NCBI GenBank assembly: GCA_000467715.1
Contig: AJFK01000728.1
Span: 28,196-92,195 of the forward strand
From: Hysterium pulicare CBS 123377
Lineage: Eukaryota > Ascomycota > Dothideomycetes > Hysteriales > Hysteriaceae
Length of the DNA: 64,000 nt
Reading direction: 5' to 3'
The notes under the pieces are model-generated. The model had not been told where the DNA came from. It made no database searches and saw only the letters and a program-made list of their open reading frames with translations. Numbering within the stretch: position 1 is the stretch's first letter; every line of letters starts with the position of its first letter. Shown here piece by piece: positions 54,190-64,000 of the stretch. The position numbers and the translations under genes were made by a program.

Positions 54190-55482
54190 ATGGAAGATGC
54201 TGGAGCGAGTAGCCCCATACCTAATATGCGTTCGACTGAACGACGGTACTGCGGTTTGACGGCGACTGGTCAACAAATATGGGCGACCGTCCTCCCGAAG
54301 AGGAATGGGGCGGATGCTACAGCTTGGTATGCGGAACCGGGAAAGAACGCCGCTCATGTGCCCATCAAAGGGAACCCGATCGTTACGTGGGCATCTTGGT
54401 TTACTGGACACAATATGACTCATCGTAAAGCCATGGCTTTGGTCAAGACCGGAGGGCAAGAGATTTTTAGGTCCGATAACCCTCTTAGCACGGCCCTCGG
54501 GCAAGCGGTCGCCATGAACACCGGAAACGAGCTGGTCCGTCGTGAAGAAGAGCCTGGCGGTGTTAATAAACTTTCGAAAGGAGACTCAGACACGGATGTT
54601 TCAGCTGCGAAGAAGGCGGGAGGGAAGGGCAAGGAGAAAGAAGAGACGGTCGATTTGGGTGACGCGGAAGCATTGGAGCGCTGCAAAGCTCGTTTCTACA
54701 ACTGTGATGTCAACATGCGGGAGGACGAGATGATATTGCTCCAGCATTACATTCAGACCAGCACGGGGCTTCGCGAACTTCCGCCAATCTCGCTACTCCA
54801 TAGCATGCGAGCATGGTTGACCGATGTCGGACCGAAGTTTGGCTTCAGTGCGTTCGAGTCGCCAGACTGGATTGCCTATATCGTCGGAACTAATCAAGCG
54901 GATGACACCATTGAGGATTCGTTCTACGAAGAGCAGGAGGGCCATTCGGGTCTTAGGCCGTCGGTGGAAATATCAGAGGGAGGAGAGGTTAGTGAACTGT
55001 TGACGGCTGAGCCAAACATCACGGCTGAGCCAAACTCCACGACTGAGCCAAACTCCACGACTGAGGCTCCATCAAGCATGATGGAGGAGATTATCGCACT
55101 TCGCGCCCAAAACGAGCAGCTTGCGGTGGAAATTGGGTAAGAAGAGCGTTTGCTGCATGAAGCTCTCAACCATCCTGTGAGAGAACGGAACTCCCCCGCG
55201 TGGAAACTTGTGGAAGAGTACCTTCAGATGGAAGGTTTCCTGGCAAAATCGAGAGTGAGTTGGGTGTATTCATCGACCGGGACAGTCCTACTAATGAGCA
55301 TACAGATAGCGTCACAAAAGATGATCGACGGCATCAAATCCGACGAGAACGAGCTAGACACGATCCTAGCTCCAATCCGCAAGATGCTGGAAGGCCGGTC
55401 CCGTACCTATGGAGCTTACGAAGGTTGGATGGATATCAAGGGAGATGGAGATGGAGGGTCGAATGACTGCGACAAAAAGTGA
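54190..55482 (+). pseudogene. Orphan protein gene with one in-frame TAA
   Basis: Open from ATG 54190 to TAA 55138-55140 (316 residues), then open again in the same frame to TGA 55480-55482. Between them a 51-nt consensus intron (55255-55305, with CTAAT branch sequence) can be removed without changing the frame. The interrupted point lies in a helical, Glu-rich stretch (ALRAQNEQLAVEIG, stop, EERLLHEALNH) that reads like one coiled coil, so CAA to TAA is likely. If the stop is real, the protein simply loses its last 96-97 residues. The N-terminal part (RRYCGLTATGQQIWATVLPK) resembles nothing I know. An 18-bp repeat encodes TAEPNS-type units before the coiled coil. Probably lineage-specific. Confidence 0.5.
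55003..55074 (+). repeat. Coding minisatellite, four 18-bp units
   Basis: Units at 55003, 55021, 55039 and 55057 encode TAEPNI, TAEPNS, TTEPNS and TTEAPS. Asn-Ser-Thr repeats could be glycosylated if the protein were secreted, but no signal peptide is seen. Confidence 0.75.
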
Positions 55483-55864
55483 GGCCTTGGGGCTTGCTAA
55501 AATGACTGTCTGTTGGGGAAGGCAGTGACGATGCAGATAGTATGGCTGGTAGATTCAATATGCTCACGGTTAAGGACTCTGCACGTGTACATGGTAGCGT
55601 CCACCAAGAACATTCTGTGGTGATAGCATCAATAGCAAGCAATGAAACAGATTCCCATGATTTCCCAAGCCATGTTACATTCGAGAACGCATCTTCCTAT
55701 TAAAAGCATTCTGTCACATAATCGTAGTGCCTCCATTTGTTAATAGTATTCCATAACAAGGCATCAGTGCCATTTTACAGTCACTAGTATAGAATAGAAC
55801 AATAGGAAAGCCAAATTATATTTGAATATCTACCTTCTTTCCTAAGTACGCAAAACCAGAGGTT

Positions 55865-56440
55865 ACTTCTATGAGGCTAGTTAGCAGGGTTCCAAGCTGT
55901 GAACTGGATTTCTAGCTTTTCGCAGAAGCCAAATGCCCTATGTGCCACGCTGACAACTTGGTAGGTTGAGGCTCACAGATGTTACCTTTACCTTATCTTC
56001 TTAAGCTAAGAAGATAATATTAATAATAAACTAAAGAATTAGTTCTAAAATTTATATTTTCTATTTATCTTTTACTATAAGTACTTATAACAGGGCTTCT
56101 ATCCTATAGATCGGCCGGCAGGGTTCAAAGAGGCGAACTGGATTTCAGCCACGATGCAGAGGCCAAATACTTCATGTACCCTGCCGACAACTTGATATGT
56201 TTCGTTCTGCAGACTCCGCCTCTACAGCTTTTACTAAAGCTAAGCAAGGTGTGTAGGCTATAATATATAGATTAAATGTTAGAACTCTCTTTTTCTATTT
56301 AAGTTTTACTCTAGCTAGCTATAATAAGACTCCTGTCCTAATGACTAGCTAATAGGGTTCCAAGATGCGAACTGGCTTTCAACCTTGATGCAAAGGCCAA
56401 ACGTTCCATGCGAAACGACTTCAACGTGAAATCCCCCGTG
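55865..56440. repeat. Three diverged tandem copies with a 234-bp period
   Basis: AGGGTTC(C/A)AAG followed by GAACTGG begins at 55886, 56120 and 56354, exactly 234 bp apart. Downstream GCCAAA and upstream CTAT/TAGCT parts also align, and the AT-rich connecting stretches (ending TTTACT..TATAATA) are similar. Copies are clearly old. Confidence 0.65.
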
Positions 56441-57369
56441 TGTACATTGGCGGCATAAGTTGTCTGAGCTTGCTGAGCTGAGTCTTTAGAAGTGTTTGTA
56501 TGTACACATGACTTTAGATTACTAAGAATTGGGAATTAAGTTTTCGGAATAACCTTACATTAGTGGACAATCTAAAGAGGAGAGTAATCTTTGTAATTAA
56601 GAAATGCCTTAGAGTCTGCTGTGAGTGAGCCTGTATTTACTGTTGTTAAAATTAGAAACACCTTGAAGAATCCTGCCGCAGTCCACAATATAACTTGCTA
56701 TCCAGCATTGGCGCGCCTGTCCTTGAAGTTGCCGCGTAGCTTCGATACTTCAAGAACTCTATTTGATTAATACGGTAGTATGCAGATGTACAGATAGGAT
56801 AGTGTCTGGTCTATCGCGATACCGCTAATAAAAGATAGCGACCGTTTGAGAATATAAAGTCCTTAGTCCGCCACTTGGTTAGTCTACCAATTACCAAGCT
56901 AGCCACTTAATTCCTCCCACTTATCAACGTTATTCATTACCAAACCTTACTCTCAACCACGTATGAACTCACTTAACGCACTAAGAACTAACTTTACTTC
57001 AATAATCGAGGCCAGCTTCTCTTTATCTCTTCAATTTGGCTTAAAAGTTAGGCTATCCACAGTACAATCGCCGTTAACATTTAGACGACTACAACGTTAA
57101 AGACATCACAACATCTAAATTGCCTTCTATCCACAACGCATAATAGCCAACAGTTAAGATTCGGAGAGCATCATAACGGACTATGGTTTGGACGACTCGT
57201 ATAAGCCTATGTATACTAGTAAGGTATGTACAAATCTCCTATTCACATTTCAATAATTGCTTACAAATATAATTAAGAAACTTAGTTACACAGATTAGTC
57301 CAAACAACTGAACAAGAACGCGGACGGTCAAGTCTCTGCAAGACCTAGCTTAGCTGGGCTTGAAAATGT

Positions 57370-57600
57370 CGCATGAAACACTAGGGACAAGTCTCTAATC
57401 GAGATCCGTACTCAAGTCAAGGAGCGCAGGGATCAAAACACCAACCTCATACTTGCATTGTAGAAGGAGAATAATAATTTAAAAAACTTGCTAGATAAAC
57501 TCTTAAGAGATATAGCGATAAAAGCTTGAGAAATAGTCGCAGATTATTAACGGATTGTAACATTACTTGCAAATCCCTGGGTTAAGTGAGGCTATTCCCA
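57370..57600 (+). pseudogene. Decayed coiled-coil reading frame
   Basis: One frame reads RDKSLIEIRTQVKERRDQNT, TAG, KENNNLKNLLDKLLRDIAIKA, TGA, EIVADY, TAA, RIVTLLANP. The three stops would each be CAG, CGA and CAA before a C to T change. Heptad-like leucines and charged residues suggest a coiled-coil segment of a larger lost gene. Family unknown. Confidence 0.45.
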
Positions 57601-57727
57601 ACGGAGAACAGTCTTTCTAATGAGTCTAACAGGTGACAACGGTTAGCGGCAGCGGTAAGCAGAAGAAGCTTATATCCAACGAGCCTACGCAGGTGATTGA
57701 CAGCGCTGTGACAAGGTCCAACAATGG

Positions 57728-58330
57728 TTAGCTCTGCTCCGTCTTTACTACTAATGAACTTGTGGTGTTCTTCATTGTATTGTCGGCAGCTTCGGCAGTT
57801 TCACTGTCGGCCTTGACGTTTGCTAGGTCCTGTTTGAGTATGTGTTGCTCTTCATACAGAAGAGCTAGTTTTTTCTCAGCCTGTAGCTTCAGTTGCTGTG
57901 GATGCGGACCCTTTGAGTTGCTACGGTCTGAGCCAGGACCGTCGAGGAAGAAATGCCCGAGCCAGCCTATCTTTGCCGAGATGAAGGTCGCCTTGCCTCT
58001 TGATTAGGAAAGCAATTAAACGTGGAAGGGTGGCCGGACTATTGGTGCATACATTATAGTCCTCGATAAGCTCACCTGCGTCGTCAAGACCGTGGACCGC
58101 CACAGCAATATCTTTCAAATCCTGAGAGTCAGTCTTCCTGTATTGTACTTAAGGGATAGTGAAGACAGTGTCTCACTAAACTCGTCGGTGCCTTGAATTC
58201 CGACTCTGCCGTTGTTGGGGCATTTCGGCTCCGCGATAGTGTGTCCGGAAGATGAGGAGCTGCACGGCGGGTGTCCATTATTCTTCGTACGGCGAACTCC
58301 CTTGGCTTTACAAGTCCGGCAAGCACCTAT
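57728..58330 (-). pseudogene. Possible decayed or partial gene on the minus strand
   Basis: An exon from 57996 to the TAA at 57728-57730 encodes GKATFISAKIGWLGHFFLDG, then a helical segment (LQAEKKLALLYEEQHILKQD) and ends VVKTEQS. A consensus intron (57997-58075, GTGAGC..AAGAG) links it to KDIAVAVHGLDD. Further upstream, behind a plausible acceptor (tcaatag), lies a Cys/basic segment ACRTCKAKGVRRTKNNG that recalls a zinc-cluster DNA-binding motif. The middle part does not join without a frame change, and no start is found. Could be a degraded transcription-factor-like gene. Confidence 0.35.
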
Positions 58331-59698
58331 TGATATGATAACTTCGGAATAACCGTAAGGATGACAACTTGGTTTAACACCGTGTACTAAGTCTCAATCA
58401 GCTTTGTGGGCTGGTAGTAATTCAGGTGGTGGGCGCGGACCCTCCAAGAACGACGGATAACGACTCCCCATGTGCCCTAGTCTTTCGATCAACTAGAGTG
58501 AAGTTGAGTCTCAGTGCGTCACGTTCAATCGTGTCACCTCCGCCGCCATCAGTTCGAATATCATCAAATCGCTGTGGCTGGTTCTTGACAGGCGCATAGA
58601 GGCTGTATGGCAGGGTCTTGCCTCTATGCGCCCATGGCTTACCTGTTCACAACTCCACTATGGAACCACTCTAGGATACACCTTGAAGTAATTGTTTTCC
58701 TAGGTTGTCTTGACAGCTAGAGTCCCGCAATATTGTTCAAAGACGACTCTGGAATGCTGGGTGCAGGTGGTAGTCATTGCTGACTCATGTTTCATTTGTA
58801 AGACGTGCGCACGGACGTACGGCCATGTTTCAGACACGCCATCCGTCCCTTTCTATCCCGTCTCGATTCACTCAACACCATCCATCAAGAAACTGCTGCG
58901 ACTCGTCCTTTAGTTCGATCCATCACAAACATGACCCTACCATTCCATCTTGCGCGTCGCGCAAACTGGAGTACAACGGTTCGACCACCGTCCTCTCGAT
59001 ACCAGTACGGGATCCACGAAAGCGGCGACCATGAATCTTTGACGAGATAAATATCTGACGACCGGGTTTGACCACACTTTTCCATACCCAGGTATCCACC
59101 TCAGCCTTATCTCGCTTGGCTTGCATATTTGCGTGCTGTCAAAACATTCTCGGGATTCACTCCTTATCAACTTATCTCCGCAGTCCTGGTTCGATTTCAG
59201 CCACCGACATGTCGATGATGAATTGAGGCGATCGCGACCGCCATGATTCTTATCTTGTGGAGACTGCTCGATCTTTATCTCTTGCGTTCCCGAGCACGCT
59301 CCCATACTCTGCGGCGACGCCCTCCAAGTCAATGTCGAATTTGGTTTCACTGCATGCTCTTTGCTCATTGAGCTGCCCAACAGCGACAGATGCGCAGGTA
59401 CGAAGGCGGAGACGAAACGCGTGGGGGAACCTTGGGGACGGCTGCTGGACTGTGGGCGTTTGCTGATGTAACGGCATGAGCCAATGAACGACCAGAGGCG
59501 TTGATCGCCCCGCAATTGGTATCACCTTCCTTATCTTTCGATATCGTCGTCGGCAAACTCAGGCCAGATGTCCAGATATCCCCTAAGAATGCCTGGCCAT
59601 CTGCGCCCTTATGACCACGGGCCTGGGACCTGGGTACGACTTGGCAGAGCAACCTCAACCGCCCTGCAAGACATCACATCCCCATCGCCATCGACACC

Positions 59699-61637
59699 AT
59701 GGCCAGCGACCGCCGTGGTTCAGTAGTCGTGGATGAAAACGCCCTCCATGTCACTTCAGTCTTCACCAAAAGAGGTGAGCATGCTGTCATCGACCATGCT
59801 GCCGATGCCGACGAGGAGGTCCTCGTGGCATTGGGGTACAAGCAAGAGTTCAAACGGTACCTACCCTCTCGTTGCGCTCGTACACCCTCAACAAGCTCTA
59901 CTAACAACCTCACCAGCGACTTGACTTGGATCGAATCCTTCTCGGTATCGTTCTCAGTGCTCGGCTTGGTTCCGTCCATCGCCTCCACGCTATCGTACAA
60001 CTTGGCATACTCAGGTCAGGCGGGATCAACATGGGGATGGATCGTCGCAGGTGTTTTAATCCAAAGTGTCGTCTTTGGTATGGCAGAGCTATGTTCTAGC
60101 ATGCCTACTGCTGGCGGGCTCTACTACGCGGCAGCTGTTCTTGCGCCCGAAGGCTGGGGTCCATTTGCGTCTTGGGTGAGCACATTGATAACGTGATGGG
60201 TTGCGAGACCTTCAGCTGACGGCAAGCAGTGCGTTGGGTGGTCTAACTTCTTAGGCTTTGCTACTGGTCCTTGCTCTGTCAACTATGCGATGTCGGCGAT
60301 GATTATCGCTGCAGCTCAAATTGCCCACGAAGACTATGTTCCTGAAACATGGCACATCTACCTGGTATTCTTACTCATACTCGTTATCCAAGGCACCCTG
60401 ACGATGAACGCAACGAAATTCCTGGGACACCTGAATGTTGTGGGAACTGTGGTCAATCTGGTCGTCCTCATCATCTTCGTTGTTTGGCTCCCGGCTGCGA
60501 GTATCAATAAACCCAAGTTTAACGTCAACCAAACCGTCTGGGTCAATATGCAAAATGGTACTGAGTGGCCAATGGGCTGGTCATTTATCATGGGGTTTCT
60601 CTCGGTGATTTGGACGATGTCTGGTATGATTGATATTCCTACTCATAGTTTATCAACGCTCTAACCCATATTAGGCTACGATACCCCCTTCCATCTTAGT
60701 GAAGAGTGCTCCAATGCCAACATCGCCGGACCTCGAGCTATCGTTATGACTGGTCAACTTGGCCTTTACCTCGGTTTTGCTTGCATCCTGGTCATTGCCT
60801 ACACGGTTAAGGATGTCACCGACGTAGTGGCCGGAGCCTATGGCCAGCCGATGGCCAGTCTCTGTGTCCAAGTCCTTGGCAAGAAATCTGGGCTCGCGAT
60901 GTTCGCTCTTAACATCATTGCCCAATTTTTCGTTGGCCAAGGCTGCACCATTGCCTCCTCGCGAGTCATTTTTGCGTATTCCCGCGACGGCGCCCTTCCC
61001 GGCAGTCGATGGTGGAGTAAGGTGAACTCTCGGACGAAGACACCAGTGAATAGTGTCTGGTTTGTCCTCGCCATCGCTGCTCTGTTGGGGCTGCTGAGCT
61101 TCGCGAGTCCAGTGGCTATTGGCGCCGTCTTCAGTATTGGAGCGATTGGCCAGTACATCGCTTTCGTGACGCCACTTGGTTTGAAGTTGTTCTTTGCTGG
61201 GAAGAAGTTTCGGCCTGGTGAGTATATATCTGGCTAGTTTCGGCCAGTTCAAAGTGTCTGACCCTTAGATGCAGGTCCTTGGAATCTCGGACGATTTTCA
61301 CAGCCTGTATCAGCTGTCGCTGTGGGCTGGCTACTTCTCATCATCCCGGCGCTATGTTTCCCCGCGGTGAAGGGGAAAGACCTGAGTGATCTTACCATGA
61401 ATTACACATGTCTGATTTACGGTGGTACCGTAAGTCTTCCTCCGCTCCCCTTTACTACTACGGGATCGCTGACGAACTCAGATGTCGCTGGCTCTTATCT
61501 ATTATGCTGTTTCCGCCCGCAAGTGGTTCACAGGACCGCGCGTAAATGTCGAACACTTGATTCATGGTGTGCCTGCGGACGAGGAGGGTTCTACCGGCGG
61601 AAGTGTGGAGGCCATTCCGCAGAAGTCGGAGATCTGA
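59699..61637 (+). CDS. Amino-acid/choline-type permease (APC superfamily)
   Basis: Six exons: 59699-59856, 59917-60175, 60230-60623, 60675-61217, 61275-61429 and 61482-61637 (introns 50-60 nt), 554 residues, normal for the family. After a hydrophilic N-terminus (VLVALGYKQEFKR) the first helix region DLTWIESFSVSFSVLGLVPS is the APC signature of fungal amino-acid/GABA/choline permeases. Other marks: MAELCSSMPTAGGLYYAAAV, the Gly/Tyr-Asp segment GYDTPFHLSEECSNANIAGP, ASSRVIFAYSRDGALPGS and a last motif IYYAVSARKWFTGPRVNVE. About twelve helices. It imports small amines or amino acids across the plasma membrane with protons; the substrate cannot be decided. Confidence 0.9.
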
Positions 61638-63544
61638 AGCAGGAAAAGGTTGACGTATGAACTGACTAAAGCACGAGCAACAAGTATAGGCAAGGTCTTG
61701 CGTTTTGATTTGGCTGCAACAACCTCCTGACGCTGATACCTAGAGCTAATGCATTCAATTTTTTCCAATGTCACCCTTCGGCAAATGGTTCGAGGCTTCA
61801 GCCGTTAATTATGTCAACTAACCTTGCCATCGACATGCCAGACGATGAATGCATGGCAATTTTCGAGAGCAACTCATCGATCTCTCCCATTCGGTAGTTG
61901 AAACTGCCCATCCTTACAACAACCTTCATGCCACGGATCTGACTTTTCGACCCAACTAATACGTCAAAACCGTCCAGGATCACGCTTGTTAACGTAATGG
62001 AAATGCCAAAATCGATCAAAGGTTGGCTTTTTAAAGACAGTAATAAGGTAAAACCAACACCCAATACCCAATTAGTCGGCACCCCTTGCGCTAAAGAATT
62101 CCCCCTGCGGAAGGTTATTTGCACAGCGCGCATCAGATCACCTGTAACTCAGTCTCTGTTACACATGAACTTATTAAGCTCGAAAGAGAGCATTGAATGA
62201 TCCGGTGGAATTCCAAAACGAGAATTACGACCGAGGAACGCTGTATCAACGAAGCTCCCACCACATGGCCGGTAAAATAGCAACAGAAAATGAGGCACAT
62301 TTCTTATTGATCGCTAGTGGCCATTTATTCCTCACAAGATGGAAGAGAGCTCCTTTAACGATTACCGATGACATCCGCAGGGCATGGACGGAATTCACCG
62401 GTCCTAACACGTTCCCTGAAGCAGAGCATCCTCTTTCATCGACGCAATCTTGCGGTAACCAGTCGGGATATTTGGAACGAACATGGTACCCCGCGATGGA
62501 TCTCATTGCGTGATCGCTCTCCAGCGGCAACCTCATTGCACTGAGAGATGTGTCTAGCCCCGATCACCCGTATACCCACGTTTTATCGTGCTACTTTGCT
62601 ATTTTCATCTCCAGCCCGGCAAAGCTCGTAGCTTTGGAGCATTTGTCTTGCTCTATCTATCTATAGCGCTAATAAGCCGGCTGACGCGTGTATTCAGGTG
62701 TACTGCCTCCCAAACAAATCGCTCGATGGTGAGCCATGGGATGGGTGAATTGAAATCCTCGACAATTGCAGTTCAGCATACGCATTGCCCCGGAGTTTTT
62801 ACCCCGCAAAATCCAAACCGGCTTGATGCACTCGACCCTTGGTTGGATCGGCCTTAGTGCCGGGAGGAAACGCTTAGGCTATAGCTATATTAATATTCCG
62901 ATCTTATAGGTGCCATTTTTCTTGGGGGATCCCTGGACCAGGAACTAAATACAACATGGCCCCTGCAGGGAACCACAGTATGGTCACGTGGTAAGTATCT
63001 AACACCCCTCGGATTAATTAACTATCCGTTCCGGAAACTAGACAGCAACAACTCGTTCTCTTGAATTGACCCATCAACCCTTTCGCCATGCTAGTGTCAT
63101 TCAAATACATGCCTTTATCCCGCAGGGCTCCCCATACCATCTCCTCCTCTGCTTATTGCCATCAATCTATCAACGACCATTGTCCATCAACGCTCCTATA
63201 CTCGTGCAACACTTAGTTAGCGACTTGATGTCATCGTCCTCTCAGTCGTATGACCTCTGGAATGAACCTCGAAAGACATCCTCGGTACACATGGGAGTGC
63301 TTCACGCCAGGGAAGACTTTATCCTCTATCCTCAGGGAGAGTAGACTCCGCTTGAACTACAATTCATCAATACGCGATGCTGATCCCAGAAGTCACTTTA
63401 CCCTATCCTGAATCTTGACCCCGCTTTCTCCTGTCTATTCATTCAACGCTCAAGTATAAAGCTTGGCTGCTTGGCCGCTCAAACTCTCCTTCATCCAGCT
63501 CTGGACTACCATCTAAGAGCCTTGGTCTCAATACTTTCTACAAC
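61638..63544. other. Intergenic, nothing recognised
   Basis: 1.9 kb without a supported gene. The open frames at 61798-62133 and 62193-62513 show no family features. A pyrimidine-rich leader precedes ATG 63545. Confidence 0.4.
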
Positions 63545-64000
63545 ATGGCTCCGGTCACGTCTAACTTCAATCTTTTTTCTCTCTCCGCCTCCCCGGCTTG
63601 CTCCGCCAACCCCAGCTTCCTTCCCGTTGCTGAAGCTGGATGCGGGTTCGCTGCCGGCAGCCATGCTCAAGCTGCTGTGAATAGCTGCTGTGCGTCCGCT
63701 AAATATGGCACTTACAATGATGGTAAACATCCCTCAATCTTGAAAATCATTGATAGTTAATCGATGACATTTAGGTTGCTCCGTCTACTGCGGCGTCGCT
63801 GATAACGGCAACAAAGATGACGTTATGGAGTACCTTCAGAAGTGTCTCGGCGATCACATGAATGGCAAGCAGCTCTATTGCGCCAATTCCAAGGGCGTCA
63901 CTACTCGTGATGACGATGCTAATCCTCCACCTCCAAACGGTGGCGGACATCCAGGCGGAGGCGCTCCGAGCGGCGGTCGTCCTGGAGGTGGCGCTCCGGG
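63545..64000 (+). CDS. Cysteine-rich protein with Gly/Pro-rich tail, cut by window end
   Basis: Exon 1 63545-63722, 52-nt intron, exon 2 from 63775 to beyond the window. The N-terminal part has ACSANPSFLPVAEAGCGFAA, AAVNSCCASAKYGTYND, CSVYCGV, YLQKCLGDHM and YCANSKGV: eight or so cysteines in a pattern I have seen in fungal surface proteins of unknown function, where a Gly- or Ser-rich stalk and a GPI or hydrophobic end often follow. Here a repeat of GGG(H/A)PGG-like units begins (PPPPNGGGHPGGGAPSGGRP) and runs off the edge. No classical signal peptide at the N-terminus. Confidence 0.65.

Larger units (their letters stand above)
55483..59698. other. Long repeat-rich, AT-rich intergenic region with decayed genes
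   Basis: 4.2 kb without an intact gene. Contents: a 234-bp-period tandem repeat (55865-56440), an AT-rich stretch (56500-57300), a plus-strand coding remnant (57370-57600), a minus-strand remnant (57728-58330), a partial dispersed-repeat match near 58390, and featureless DNA to 59698, part of which must be the promoter of the permease. Confidence 0.5.

Noticed and set aside
58937-59515. 192-residue minus-strand frame upstream of the permease
   Set aside because: Overlaps other equally long frames, with no family features or splice support; considered chance.
1-64000. tRNA, rRNA and CRISPR arrays
   Set aside because: No B-box-like tRNA signature, rRNA segment or regularly spaced direct repeat array was found by eye; CRISPR is not expected in a fungus.

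Overview
The window is genomic DNA of a filamentous ascomycete (Pezizomycotina). Genes are interrupted by short GT..AG introns of about 50-80 nt, they lie on both strands without operons, and the families present (HET, NACHT, DUF6604, acuF-type zinc finger, SLATT, DUF7580, LysM, carotenoid/stilbene oxygenase) are typical of that group. I cannot name the species; nothing seen fixes the class. Exon boundaries below were worked out by hand from splice motifs and reading-frame continuity.

Layout. 0.8-5.6 kb: a DUF6604-like gene and an F-box-like gene, both broken by in-frame TAG codons. 5.9-12.5 kb: three intact genes that look like phenolic catabolism (a vanillyl-alcohol-oxidase-type flavoprotein, a stilbene/carotenoid cleavage oxygenase, an NmrA-like protein). 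12.9-14.3 kb: a decayed NACHT gene. 15.4-20.4 kb: two secreted DUF8021-like proteins flanking a SLATT-type membrane protein; a third DUF8021-like paralogue sits at 49.4-50.2 kb. 21.5-22.5 kb: a protein with a C-terminal GGCT/AIG2-like domain. 24.1-26.3 kb: a HET-domain gene with an early in-frame TAA. 27.2-29.2 kb: a TRI12-like MFS transporter. 30.5-34.5 kb: a divergent pair, an acuF-type zinc-finger protein carrying a ubiquitin-like domain and a DUF7580-like protein with a kinase-like C-terminus. 34.9-38.2 kb: a chitin-related locus (orphan cysteine module, an unknown 199-residue protein, a broken LysM/chitin-binding gene). 42.1-47.4 kb: a mucin-like secreted protein, a small repeat protein and a methyltransferase. 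52.3-55.5 kb: small orphan genes and one orphan gene with an in-frame TAA. 59.7-61.6 kb: an amino-acid/choline-type permease. 63.5 kb to the edge: a cysteine-rich protein with a Gly/Pro-rich tail, cut by the window end.

Two themes stand out. First, metabolic and transport genes are intact, whereas most self/non-self or conflict-type genes (DUF6604, F-box, NACHT, HET, LysM/chitin-binding) and one orphan carry isolated in-frame stops. Nearly all of these stops could come from one C:G to T:A transition at CAG, CAA, CGA or TGG, as expected from RIP-like mutation or ordinary decay. Second, between genes there are AT-rich stretches, tandem repeats with transition-type differences, a dispersed repeat family, one inverted-repeat element and several decayed reading frames. 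Together they suggest an accessory, repeat-shaped region. The SLATT protein and the zinc-finger-Ubl/DUF7580 pair are the best candidates for an intact, poorly described conflict system.
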